The notes beneath the pieces were generated by a model. That model was not told the DNA's origin. It saw only the letters and a program-made list of their open reading frames with translations, and made no database searches. From assembly GCF_001629705.1 (NCBI RefSeq), contig NZ_CP015378.1, positions 496,001-560,000 of the forward strand: 64,000 nucleotides of DNA. The letters run 5' to 3'. The DNA comes from Fictibacillus phosphorivorans (GTDB lineage Bacteria > Bacillota > Bacilli > Bacillales > Fictibacillaceae). The number at the start of each line of letters is the position of its first letter. The stretch's first letter is position 1. Positions 40,223-48,712 of the stretch are shown here, piece by piece. The position numbers and the translations under genes are program-made.

Positions 40223-41404
40223 TTAGTTGTTCGCCTTCTCCCCAAAAGCCTCCGGAATCATCGTAAACCCTTCAATCACCGTATCTTCCTCAACTTCAAT
40301 CATGAGGTAACGTTTACCGCTAAGCTGCACTTGTTTCACGTACCTTAAGTCTTGTGGACTTATCGAGATTTTAGCTACCTTCGTATCAATCTTAATCGAC
40401 TTCGAGTTGTATTTCGGTACAACACTGCTTGCTTTGATCTCATACTTATCATCATCAATAACTTTTTGGAAAGCTGATTCAACCTTCTCCACACTGATAT
40501 CTTCCACACCGCTCGCTTTCAAAACGCGTTCAACGTCTTTGGAATCTAAGCGAGGATGTTCTTCCTCTTCGTTCTCTTCGATCATTCGGTTGATCTCTTC
40601 ATACACATTGGAAAGGGTAGAGGTGTTTAATTGATCCTGTGTTACGTCTTTAATGATCTCTTCAAACACGATTTTATCATCTTTTGCCGTCATGATTTCT
40701 TCGCCATTTAAAACGTCCACGATGAACTCATAATCAGGCTCATGAACTTTACCTGCTGAATACAGGATGTGGTTCACGTCTGCTGCATTATCACTGAAAC
40801 AAGGGAAGAGAAATCCTCCGATCGGCGCGTTCAGGTTAATAACAGGATCGACCACAAAATTGTACTTGAACTCTTTTTCCACATAATCAAAGAGCAGTTC
40901 TTTTTTCGGCTCTTGCGTATTGTTTATGCTGCACAAAATGAAGGGGAAGGAGTAGACAGCATCACGTTCACTAATCTCAGCCTCATCATTTTTGCGCTTC
41001 GTCGGCTTATAGTATTCTCCCTTAATAAAAGTGATCACAATATCCTTTTCGTACTGACGGTTTAAAAGCATTTTCCCTACCATTTGAAGCATGCGTTCTT
41101 TCCAGTTTTCTGTATCGCTGGCAAGTAAGCCCTGATGCAGAATAAGCTGGCTATTGTTTTCAGCATTTCTATTAAACTTTAATTCAAATAACTTTTCATC
41201 GAGATTTCCACCAAGCAATTTTTTAAAATTATTAAAGAAGAGTTCCTGTTGTTCTGCATCTAGCATCTCAAAAGGCTGACTCACGTGATGATAGATCTCG
41301 CTGGATTCTTTCGTAATATACACATTAAAGATGCTGGAGATTTTCAGTAGATCGTTCTCTTTTTTGAACTGTTTTCGTATTTGAGCGATATCTTTTTTGT
41401 TCAT
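40223..41404 (-). CDS. DUF4317 family protein
   Basis: A 393-residue cytosolic protein. The start at 41404 (MNKKDIAQIRKQFKKENDLLK) matches the family N-terminus; a GTG 12 bases upstream would overlap TAGGAG. Visible features are a hydrophobic core with GGFLFPCFSDNAADVNHILY, an acidic linker (MIEENEEEEHPRLD) and a C-terminal domain ending in EGFTMIPEAFGEKANN. No catalytic motif is recognised and the family has no known function. It is monocistronic. Confidence 0.8.
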   Translation of the reverse strand: MNKKDIAQIRKQFKKENDLLKISSIFNVYITKESSEIYHHVSQPFEMLDAEQQELFFNNFKKLLGGNLDEKLFELKFNRNAENNSQLILHQGLLASDTENWKERMLQMVGKMLLNRQYEKDIVITFIKGEYYKPTKRKNDEAEISERDAVYSFPFILCSINNTQEPKKELLFDYVEKEFKYNFVVDPVINLNAPIGGFLFPCFSDNAADVNHILYSAGKVHEPDYEFIVDVLNGEEIMTAKDDKIVFEEIIKDVTQDQLNTSTLSNVYEEINRMIEENEEEEHPRLDSKDVERVLKASGVEDISVEKVESAFQKVIDDDKYEIKASSVVPKYNSKSIKIDTKVAKISISPQDLRYVKQVQLSGKRYLMIEVEEDTVIEGFTMIPEAFGEKANN

Positions 41405-41542
41405 GCTTGTATACACTCCTAAGTTGTTGCGATTTTAAGTCGACACTCTTTATATGTCTAACAGTGAAGTATTCTTTATTTTAACATTCAGAAGGAGTGA
41501 AGTGTGAAGGTGAAGTTTTTGTTGGTTCATAGATTGATTGCC

Positions 41543-41950
41543 TTAGAAGTTAAACAGCTTTTTAAATTTAACAATATCAACTCGTTGAAGGGTATAACCT
41601 GTACTCGTATCGTCGGCATACATAATCATTCCACTGTCACTGTTTTTTCGTAACCAAAGTAAATAGTTCTCTTTATTTCCATTCAAATCAACTAGAGTCA
41701 TCTCTAAATTATTTTTTGACACATTTAAAATTCCTGGTATTCTTTCAGCAGACTGTATCGCATCTCTAGCAATTCTAACGGCCTTGTTATTTTTAAAAGT
41801 CTTCTTTACTTCGCCTGTAACGATAAGCATCTCTTTGGTATCCTGCATGATGAGGTTCGGAGCAGTCTCTTTACTTTCAGAATAAACGCTACACCCAGCT
41901 AACAAGATACTCAATGTAATAAAAAACAATTTAAGAAATGATTTCTTCAT
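41543..41950 (-). CDS. Small predicted lipoprotein of unknown function
   Basis: A 135-residue protein with a lipoprotein signal peptide (MKKSFLKLFFITLSILLAGC, lipobox LAGC). Start at 41950 with AGAGGTG; the upstream in-frame extension has no ribosome binding site. The mature part is a short alpha/beta domain (VRIARDAIQSAERIPGIL, MIMYADDTSTGYTLQRVDIV) that resembles no family I can name. It stands alone downstream of the ECF gene. Confidence 0.75.
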   Translation of the reverse strand: MKKSFLKLFFITLSILLAGCSVYSESKETAPNLIMQDTKEMLIVTGEVKKTFKNNKAVRIARDAIQSAERIPGILNVSKNNLEMTLVDLNGNKENYLLWLRKNSDSGMIMYADDTSTGYTLQRVDIVKFKKLFNF

Positions 41951-42024
41951 CTTCACACCTCTTGATATCCGTTTTAAGGTAAGTCGATTTGTATTCTTAA
42001 AAGGTTTCAGGGCACCAGTAAACA

Positions 42025-42072
42025 TAAAAAACCCCATATCGCATAGGGATTAAGCCGATACGATACAGGGTC
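42025..42072 (-). terminator. Terminator of the ECF S-component gene
   Basis: Minus strand: ACCCTGTATCG pairs (9 of 11) with CGATATGGGGT and is followed by six T. It contains two overlapping CGATAC motifs of the type enriched around the gene at 42910. Confidence 0.65.
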
Positions 42073-42079
42073 TCTGTTA

Positions 42080-42604
42080 CTAAAGAATTCTTTTCTTAAT
42101 ACGTGCTACAAGTGGAACCACAACAAGTCCAGCAAATCCAACTTGCAGAACGTTTCCTGGAATTGATCCGAATGGTTGAATCCAGTTGCTATAAAGCACA
42201 ACTTCTGCAAAATAATAGCCTACCACTTTAATAAGCATAGCAACGATAACTGCTAAGGAATAGACGAGGACACGTTTGCCTGGTACTTTTTCCGATATAG
42301 CGCCCGCTACATAGCCCATTGCCCCAACGATGATAAATGTGAACGGAGCCCATATTGTCCATCCGGATAGGAGGTCAAACAAACCCATCCCGAAAGCACC
42401 TGCAATAGCACCGGTTCTTCTACCGAAAACAAAAGCCGCTACAAATAAAGGAATGTTACCCAAGTGGATAAGACCACCGTTTCCTGCGATCGGAAGCTTG
42501 ATGTTGATGAACATTGTTGCAACAAGCGTTAGTGCCACGAATAGTGCGCTGATGACTAACATTCTTGTTTTAGTCGATTGTATTGATGAATAAGTAGTAT
42601 TCAT
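42080..42604 (-). CDS. ECF transporter S component (vitamin/precursor uptake)
   Basis: A 174-residue membrane protein with five to six helices; start at 42604 (MNTTYSSIQSTKTRMLVIS) after AGAGGTTATGG. The pattern (GNGGLIHLGNIPLFVAAFVF, RRTGAIAGAFGMGLFDLLSG, WAPFTFIIVGAMGY) fits the PF07155-type substrate-binding S subunits that borrow the shared EcfAA'T energy module. No riboswitch is recognised upstream, so the ligand is unknown. Confidence 0.85.
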   Translation of the reverse strand: MNTTYSSIQSTKTRMLVISALFVALTLVATMFINIKLPIAGNGGLIHLGNIPLFVAAFVFGRRTGAIAGAFGMGLFDLLSGWTIWAPFTFIIVGAMGYVAGAISEKVPGKRVLVYSLAVIVAMLIKVVGYYFAEVVLYSNWIQPFGSIPGNVLQVGFAGLVVVPLVARIKKRIL

Positions 42605-42806
42605 ACCATAACCTCTTTCATAAAAAATGAATGTAAAAAAATGATTGCACTTATTCATTATATATGTCCTTATTCTTTTAGAAAACAGCTATTTTATGGG
42701 TAGGGTGAAGAAATAGAAAAATAAACTAGTGGAATGAGCGAGTTTCTCAAAAGGAAAGAAGGGGAGAACGACACATTTGCCGAAATCTATTTTGTAGAGC
42801 ATAGAC

Positions 42807-42816
42807 GTATCGATAC
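42807..42816. promoter_or_regulatory. Palindrome GTATCGATAC upstream of the MerR/coiled-coil gene
   Basis: A perfect 10-bp palindrome ~95 bp before the start codon at 42910. GTATCG also lies at 42858 and CGATAT at 42852 and 42869. These are candidate binding sites of the adjacent regulator. Confidence 0.5.
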
Positions 42817-42909
42817 AGTTCATTGCGAATGCCTATAGTAGAGGAATTAAACGATATGTATCGCATGGCGATATAAGCAATAGATGAAAAGACATGAAGG
42901 AGGCCCGAT

Positions 42910-43620
42910 ATGCGACGTGATATACAACCGAATGAACGAGCTTTCTCCTCCAAGGAAGTTGCAGAAGAAGTAGGAATCGCAACACCGACAGTCCGTAAGT
43001 ATGGCCAAATACTAGAGCGAAACGGATACGAGTTTTTAAAGGATGGAGATCGCCGTATCTTTGTTCAATCTGATATCGAATCGCTCATAGCGCTACGCGA
43101 TACAGACAAGCCTTTAGACGATACAGCTAAAGATATTGTGCTTCAACAAAAAGAGAGACTAAAAGAAACAGTTCAAACGGACGTAGCGCTACCCGATACA
43201 TATGAGAACCTTCCACAAGACCCAAACCAATTACGAGAAGTCTTAATGATGCTAGCGAATGAACTAGCAGCAACACGAGAGATGAATGCTCAGCTCACAA
43301 ACGATATGTCAGAGCTTAAAGTAACCGTTTCAAGACTTCAACAAGATCATCATGCAATCAGTGCAAACGTAGGAAACGCAGCTCAGAAAACGAACGCAAA
43401 GATTGAGAAGCTGACCAATCAACAAAAAGAACAATACGAAACATTATTAGAACAGGAAAAAGAGAAAAGTGAACTTCTGCAGCAAGAAATTCAAAAGTTA
43501 AGAGAAGAACAGGTCAAGGAATGGCGTCTGCAGAACGATTTCAATAGACGACTTGAAATCGTAGTGCAAAGCCGGCCGAAAAGCAAATGGGAAGCCATTC
43601 TATCTTTATTTAGAAAGTAA
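42910..43620 (+). CDS. MerR-like HTH protein with long coiled coil (RacA/DUF3967 type)
   Basis: A 236-residue protein. Residues ~10-75 form a MerR-type winged helix (FSSKEVAEEVGIATPTVRKY, DRRIFVQSDIESLIALRD). Residues ~110-215 are a predicted coiled coil rich in Q, E and K. The end is KSKWEAILSLFRK, as in DUF3967 proteins of plasmids and phages. RacA of B. subtilis, which anchors chromosome origins to the pole, shares the HTH-plus-coiled-coil layout. CGATAC motifs lie before, inside and after the gene, suggesting autoregulation or a centromere-like site. Start after GGAGG. Confidence 0.8.
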   Translation: MRRDIQPNERAFSSKEVAEEVGIATPTVRKYGQILERNGYEFLKDGDRRIFVQSDIESLIALRDTDKPLDDTAKDIVLQQKERLKETVQTDVALPDTYENLPQDPNQLREVLMMLANELAATREMNAQLTNDMSELKVTVSRLQQDHHAISANVGNAAQKTNAKIEKLTNQQKEQYETLLEQEKEKSELLQQEIQKLREEQVKEWRLQNDFNRRLEIVVQSRPKSKWEAILSLFRK

Positions 43621-43628
43621 GTTTGTGT

Positions 43629-43645
43629 GTATCGGGGGGCGATAC
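43629..43645. promoter_or_regulatory. Inverted repeat GTATCG-N5-CGATAC after the MerR/coiled-coil gene
   Basis: A perfect 6+6 inverted repeat with a 5-G spacer, 8 bp after the stop codon. CGATAT follows at 43690 and CGATAC at 43706. The rest of the 383-bp gap to moxR (43621-44003) holds no gene; GGTGCAC...GTGCATC with a T-run at 43843-43871 is a weak terminator candidate. Confidence 0.5.
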
Positions 43646-44003
43646 GGTTAACCGTTACAAAGCTCTTTTTGTATAGATATAACTTGACCCGATATGGATT
43701 TATAACGATACAAGATACAATCCTCAACATTCAATCGTCATATTTCTACAATTTCCCGAGAAATATCTACAAAAACAGCACACTTATTAAGCTTGGGAAA
43801 TTAGAGTTTAAGAACGCAAAACAACATCAGAAAGTACGATTACGGTGCACTGTATAGGGTGCATCTTTTTTTATTTGTTCACTTATATCGAATCTTCTCT
43901 TTTTTTGTAAAAAAACAAGGAATATCGTCTGTGTGATGAGAATATTTAAAGGAAAGAAAAAATTAAATAATGTAGAGACAGAAATGTTAGAGGGGAGTCT
44001 ATC

Positions 44004-44978
44004 ATGAACGCTAGAAATGAAAAGACATTTGAATATCATCCTCAACTTAGAGAGGTTATCGCAAACGTAGAAAAAGTTATGGTAGGTAAGAAAAAGGTCA
44101 CAGAGCTGACGCTTGTTTCGTTATTAGCAGGGGGACATGTTTTACTTGAAGACGTACCAGGAGTAGGGAAAACAATGATGGTGCGATCTATCGCTAAATC
44201 CCTGGGCCTAACCTTTAACCGCATCCAGTTCACACCAGATCTATTGCCGTCTGATATGACGGGAGTATCGATATATAACCAAAAAGATATGAGTTTTGAA
44301 TTTCGGCCTGGTCCTCTTGTAGGAAACATCATTCTCGCTGATGAGATCAACCGTACATCACCGAAGACACAATCGGCACTTCTTGAATCCATGGAAGAAA
44401 TGAGCATGACGGTTGATGGGCAGACGCACATATTGCCCGATCCGTTCTTAGTTATGGCCACACAAAATCCGATCGAATACGAAGGAACTTATCCGCTTCC
44501 AGAAGCACAGCTTGACCGCTTTTTAATGAAGCTGACGATGGGATATCCGACTCCAGAGGAAGAGTTTAACGTATTGAACGTGATCGGAAACGAACACCCG
44601 ATCCACCTCCTTAAACCAGCCATCTCACCTGAAGAGATCTCAGAACTGAAAACAGCCGTGAAGAACATCTACGTATCAGATTCAATCAAGCGATATATCG
44701 TCGACCTGATCAATCGTACACGTAATCATAAGTCCATTGCGCTAGGCGTCAGTCCGCGTGGGTCGCTTGCGTTATTAAAGGCAGCACAGGCTTTTGCCCT
44801 TCTGATGAACCGTGATTTTGTAATCCCTGATGATGTGAAATACTTAGCACCGTATGTTCTTGTTCATCGTGTGTTATTAAAACCGGAAGCTCGTTTTGAA
44901 GGGGTTTCAGCTGAAGAAGTAATCAATGAGCTTTTGGCCCGCGTGCCAGCACCTATTCATAAGGAACAGCATGCATAA
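44004..44978 (+). CDS. MoxR-family AAA+ ATPase
   Basis: A 324-residue AAA+ ATPase with Walker A GVGKTMM in LLEDVPGVGKTMMVRSIAKS, Walker B NIILADEINR, and the sensor region MATQNPIEYEGTYPLPEAQL, which are diagnostic of MoxR. These ATPases act as chaperones for vWA or DUF58 partners. It is coupled to the DUF58 gene by TAATG. The gene order moxR-DUF58-transglutaminase corresponds to B. subtilis yeaC-yeaD-yebA. Confidence 0.95.
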   Translation: MNARNEKTFEYHPQLREVIANVEKVMVGKKKVTELTLVSLLAGGHVLLEDVPGVGKTMMVRSIAKSLGLTFNRIQFTPDLLPSDMTGVSIYNQKDMSFEFRPGPLVGNIILADEINRTSPKTQSALLESMEEMSMTVDGQTHILPDPFLVMATQNPIEYEGTYPLPEAQLDRFLMKLTMGYPTPEEEFNVLNVIGNEHPIHLLKPAISPEEISELKTAVKNIYVSDSIKRYIVDLINRTRNHKSIALGVSPRGSLALLKAAQAFALLMNRDFVIPDDVKYLAPYVLVHRVLLKPEARFEGVSAEEVINELLARVPAPIHKEQHA

Positions 44979-46249
44979 TGAAGGCGTTTCTTCATAAATT
45001 TCGGGAGCGGTATAAAACGCCGATCGGGTTTTCAGGGATCATCTTCTTACTGCTTGTTACGTTTTCTTTTGCCATGTTTCAGGGAGGCTTCGTAAGCTGG
45101 TTTCTATTTTACAGTGTTCTTCCGCTCGTACTTTATTCCATTACGATGGCTTTTTATCCGATACAACGGTTAAAAGTGGAGCGATATATCTCTAAAACCA
45201 AGCTGATGGCAGGCGAAGAAATAGAAGTGACAATTGTTATCAAACGACGCAGCAACTTTCCACTCTTTTATGTTGTGTTAGAGGACCTTCTGCCAGAGGT
45301 GCTGCTTCGTGAAACGCGATACGAGGGCAATACGCATCAGATCCAGTCTCGTATTTTGTTGTTTCCGTTGTTCCGCAAAAACCTAGAATTTTCGTATACG
45401 ATTAATCCTGCACCGCGTGGGTTATTTAAATTTGATCAGATTCAAATCAGTACAGGAGATATCTTTGGCTTTGTTTTAAAAAGTACGAGTGTTTCCGTTC
45501 AAGACCAGATCTTTGTGTACCCGCAGTATCAAGATATCGAGCGGTGGGAAGCGGGAAAGATGCTTCAATCAGGTATGAAAAAAGTCGGGAAGCGTTCGTT
45601 TTCCGACTATACATCAACGGTCAGTGTGCGTGATTATGTGGCCGGCGATCGTATGAACTGGCTGCACTGGAAAGCGAGTGCGAGATCGAACAAGCTGCTG
45701 ACAAAAGTGTTCGAACAGCAGCGGAACGATGATTTTGTGATTGTGCTTGATCATTGTGAAAAGAGTTACGGCACGCAGGATTGGCTGTTTGAACGTGGCG
45801 TTTCACTTGCGGCATCGATCGTTCACTATGCGATTTCAAAGGGTGGTTCGATCGGCTATCATCCGCTATCTGGAAAAGAGATCCCGATGAACATAGGGAC
45901 CGACCAAGAATGGCGGATTCTTCACGAACTCGCAAAAGTGAAGTCAGACGTGAAGCTGCCGTTTGAAGAACGATTGAAACAAGAATACATGGCAGGCTTT
46001 ATGGAAGGTAAAACGGCGCTTATCATTTCGCCGAACCTTTCTGAATACACGATGAAAACGCTCGAGCTTATCGCATCTAGACAGCAAACGAACGTGATTT
46101 TCTTTTACTTAGCGCTTGATTCTAAACTTAAGAGTCAAGAACTCACGTATATCTCTCGAATCAGACAGTTCGGTGTGCCTGTAACACCGATGATTGGTTC
46201 TGACTTTAACGAATCGCTGAAGGCAGGTGGCACGTATGCCTCAATCTAA
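44978..46249 (+). CDS. DUF58 membrane-anchored protein (YeaD type)
   Basis: A 423-residue protein with two N-terminal hydrophobic helices (FSGIIFLLLVTFSFAMFQ, WFLFYSVLPLVLYSITMAF), a beta-rich middle and the DUF58 signature RDYVAGDRMNWLHWKASAR at residues ~215-235. The C-terminal part has a vWA-like fold. It is the likely partner of the MoxR ATPase encoded just upstream, and its end overlaps the next gene by 14 bp. Confidence 0.92.
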   Translation: MKAFLHKFRERYKTPIGFSGIIFLLLVTFSFAMFQGGFVSWFLFYSVLPLVLYSITMAFYPIQRLKVERYISKTKLMAGEEIEVTIVIKRRSNFPLFYVVLEDLLPEVLLRETRYEGNTHQIQSRILLFPLFRKNLEFSYTINPAPRGLFKFDQIQISTGDIFGFVLKSTSVSVQDQIFVYPQYQDIERWEAGKMLQSGMKKVGKRSFSDYTSTVSVRDYVAGDRMNWLHWKASARSNKLLTKVFEQQRNDDFVIVLDHCEKSYGTQDWLFERGVSLAASIVHYAISKGGSIGYHPLSGKEIPMNIGTDQEWRILHELAKVKSDVKLPFEERLKQEYMAGFMEGKTALIISPNLSEYTMKTLELIASRQQTNVIFFYLALDSKLKSQELTYISRIRQFGVPVTPMIGSDFNESLKAGGTYASI

Positions 46250-48434
46250 TCAGCAGCAAGCGTCAACACTACACGTCTTAGTTCTGTACGGCTTAGGCTT
46301 TCTTCTTTTATGGGAGTGGTTAAGACCATTAAAAGAGCTTACGACGACGAACGATATCCAGATTTTCGTGATGTACACGCTCTTTTTGTTTATCGTAACG
46401 TATTTTCAGCTTCCGTTTTGGATCTCATTTCCGGTTAAATTAGGAGCGATGTTATATGCGCTTCATTCTCTATACTTCTTTGATGTCTTCTTGTCGTTTA
46501 AATGGGTTCCTTTTTTAATCGAAGACATTCAATACAACTTGGGGCTGTTTTCCGATCAAAACTGGGATGAGATGACGTCGCTCTCTCGGAGTTTATTGTT
46601 TTTTATTCTACTTTGGCTCGTCAGTTATTTGATGCATTATTGGCTCGTCCAAACCCGGAGAATCTTTCTGTTCTTCTTAATTACGGTGATCTACATTTCG
46701 ATACTCGATACATTTACGGTTTATGATGGGAAGTTCGCAATCATCCGTACCGTTTTCATCGGACTGATTTTGGTCGGTATTTTAAGAATGATGAAAATTA
46801 TTGAAACGCAAGGCTTTTCTCTTTTAAAAGGAAAGTTTCCTGTGCTCTGGGTGGCACCACTTTCTGGTGTTATCGCATTGTCGTCAGTTCTCGGATATGT
46901 TGCACCAAAAGCATCCCCGATCTGGCCAGATCCTGTTCCGTTTCTTCAGAATCTGTCTGGGAAAGGCGATGAAGAAGGTTTAGGGAAAGGTCCTGGTATA
47001 GCAAAGATTGGTTATGGTGAAAACGACAGCCAACTTGGTGGGCCGTTTGAGTTCGACTATACGCCAATCTTCACCGCTTATGATAACGGAAGGCATTATT
47101 GGCGGATCGAAACCAAAGAATTCTATACCGGTAAAGGGTGGGAGAATAAGATTCCGACTCAGGCGATCGCTTTAGAAGCAGATAATCCTTCAGCCGATAC
47201 GAATTATACGAGAATCTGGGAAGATGGATTAGAAATGAAAGACCATAAAGCACGCATTGAAGCGGAAAAAAGAAAAGAATACTCATTTTTAATGATTCCA
47301 GGAAAGCTGACCAACATTCAAGCGGATCCGGGTATCAACTATCAATTAGATGGTGTGAACGGAAAAATTTCTACCTTTCAAGATGGAAGAGAAGAGAAGC
47401 TTACGGAATACGAGATGGATTATCAGCTGCCTGTTATAAAAGAAGAGCAGCTAAAAGCTTCAACCGATCAATACCCCGAAGAAATAACAGAAAATTACCT
47501 GCAGCTGCCTGAAACACTGCCACAACGGGTAAAAGACCTTGCGCAAGAAGTTACAGCGGACCAACCAACGCTCTACGATAAAGTTAAAACGGTCGAAAGC
47601 TATTTTGCTAAGAACGCTTATGGCTATAACACGATTGAAGTTGCGGTTCCAAAACGCGATGAAGATTACGTCGATCAGTTTTTATTTGAAACGAAAAAAG
47701 GGTATTGCGATAACTTTTCAACATCGATGACCGTGATGCTGCGTTCTGTCGGCATACCTGCTCGTTGGGTTAAAGGCTTTACTCCTGGAACCTTTGAGGC
47801 ACTAGGTAAAGACGGTCTACGTGAATATACCGTAACCAACGCAAACGCTCACTCTTGGGTAGAAGTTTATTTTTCAGGAATCGGATGGGTTCCTTTTGAG
47901 CCGACGCGCGGATTTGATAATCCATTCGAGCCAGAGAGTGAAGAGAAAGATTCCACACCAGCTGCACCTGTTCCGACTCAACCGGACAAGCCTGAAAAAG
48001 ACGTAACGAAGGAAGATAGTTCTGCTTCAGGAGCAAAAACAGGTTCGGATTCAATCCTGAAATCTGTTGGAACGTTAGCGGTTATTTTGTTAATCAGTCT
48101 TGTTGTGATCGCTGGAATCGCTTATCTGTTCCGCAGAAAATGGCTTCGTCAGTACACGATTTGGCGCTATAAACACAAAAAAGGCGCTGATAGCTTTGAA
48201 GAAGCCTTCGAACGCCTGATGTGGTTATTAAAGATATACGGCTTAAAAAGAAGACCTGCTTTTACACTGAGAGAGTATGCTCTGTATGTTGACAGAGAGC
48301 TTGATACAAAGGACATGAGGATCCTCGCTAAAGCTTATGAAGGCGTGCAATTCAGTCCGAAAAAGCAGACAGATCTATGGAATGATTTCCATAAAGAATT
48401 GTGGGAAAATTTAATTAAAAGAATCCGCCCTTGA
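46236..48434 (+). CDS. Membrane transglutaminase-like protein (YebA type)
   Basis: A 732-residue protein. About seven N-terminal helices (residues 1-220) are followed by a large extracytoplasmic domain with a transglutaminase core: the Cys of KKGYCDNFSTSMTVMLRSVG, the His of NANAHSWVEVYFSG and the Asp-equivalent region WVPFEPTRG. A linker rich in P, D and K, one more helix (TLAVILLISLVVIAGIAYLF) and a DUF4129-like cytosolic tail complete it. The start at 46236 follows GGCAGGTGG. Third gene of the MoxR-DUF58 operon; probably acts on surface peptides or cell wall. Confidence 0.92.
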   Translation: MPQSNQQQASTLHVLVLYGLGFLLLWEWLRPLKELTTTNDIQIFVMYTLFLFIVTYFQLPFWISFPVKLGAMLYALHSLYFFDVFLSFKWVPFLIEDIQYNLGLFSDQNWDEMTSLSRSLLFFILLWLVSYLMHYWLVQTRRIFLFFLITVIYISILDTFTVYDGKFAIIRTVFIGLILVGILRMMKIIETQGFSLLKGKFPVLWVAPLSGVIALSSVLGYVAPKASPIWPDPVPFLQNLSGKGDEEGLGKGPGIAKIGYGENDSQLGGPFEFDYTPIFTAYDNGRHYWRIETKEFYTGKGWENKIPTQAIALEADNPSADTNYTRIWEDGLEMKDHKARIEAEKRKEYSFLMIPGKLTNIQADPGINYQLDGVNGKISTFQDGREEKLTEYEMDYQLPVIKEEQLKASTDQYPEEITENYLQLPETLPQRVKDLAQEVTADQPTLYDKVKTVESYFAKNAYGYNTIEVAVPKRDEDYVDQFLFETKKGYCDNFSTSMTVMLRSVGIPARWVKGFTPGTFEALGKDGLREYTVTNANAHSWVEVYFSGIGWVPFEPTRGFDNPFEPESEEKDSTPAAPVPTQPDKPEKDVTKEDSSASGAKTGSDSILKSVGTLAVILLISLVVIAGIAYLFRRKWLRQYTIWRYKHKKGADSFEEAFERLMWLLKIYGLKRRPAFTLREYALYVDRELDTKDMRILAKAYEGVQFSPKKQTDLWNDFHKELWENLIKRIRP

Positions 48435-48459
48435 CCGCTATAACAGGCATTGTTAGAAT
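48431..48459 (+). promoter_or_regulatory. Promoter of the guaA riboswitch leader
   Basis: TTGACC, 17-bp spacer, TAGAAT; the -35 overlaps the preceding gene's stop codon. Confidence 0.8.
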
Positions 48460-48490
48460 GTCTTTAAGATTATAGTGTCAGATAATATTC

Positions 48491-48562
48491 TCCTTCGTAT
48501 ATCCTCGATAATAAGGTTCGAGAGTCTCTACCGGGTTGCCGAAAATGACCTGACTATGAAGG
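48491..48562 (+). ncRNA. Purine riboswitch aptamer (guanine type) before guaA
   Basis: P1 is CCTTCGTAT with CTATGAAGG. The joining and loop elements GAGTCTCTACCGGG and CTGACTATG fit the purine aptamer consensus. The discriminator base in GACTATG is C, which reads guanine rather than adenine. The 3' side of P1 (GAAGG) is shared with the terminator stem that follows, so guanine binding should turn the gene off or on by competition. Confidence 0.9.
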
Positions 48563-48606
48563 CAGGATTCTTTATAGCTACATTTTAAGGAATTCTGCCT
48601 TTGTTT
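48559..48606 (+). terminator. Riboswitch-controlled terminator of guaA
   Basis: AAGGCAGGATTC pairs with GAATTCTGCCTT (one G-T) around a 19-base loop, followed by TTGTTTTT. Its 5' arm overlaps the aptamer P1 helix. Confidence 0.85.
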
Positions 48607-48712
48607 TTGTATGTGGAAAACAAGGGTAGAATTCTTTTGTTTTATAAAGAAAGTGTAAAGATAGACAAGCTGACGGATACTATAGCTGATAATAATAGAT
48701 GGGGTGAAGTAC

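Noticed and set aside
42605..42750. PreQ1 or vitamin riboswitch before the ECF S component
   Set aside because: I searched for the preQ1, TPP and FMN core blocks by eye and found none.
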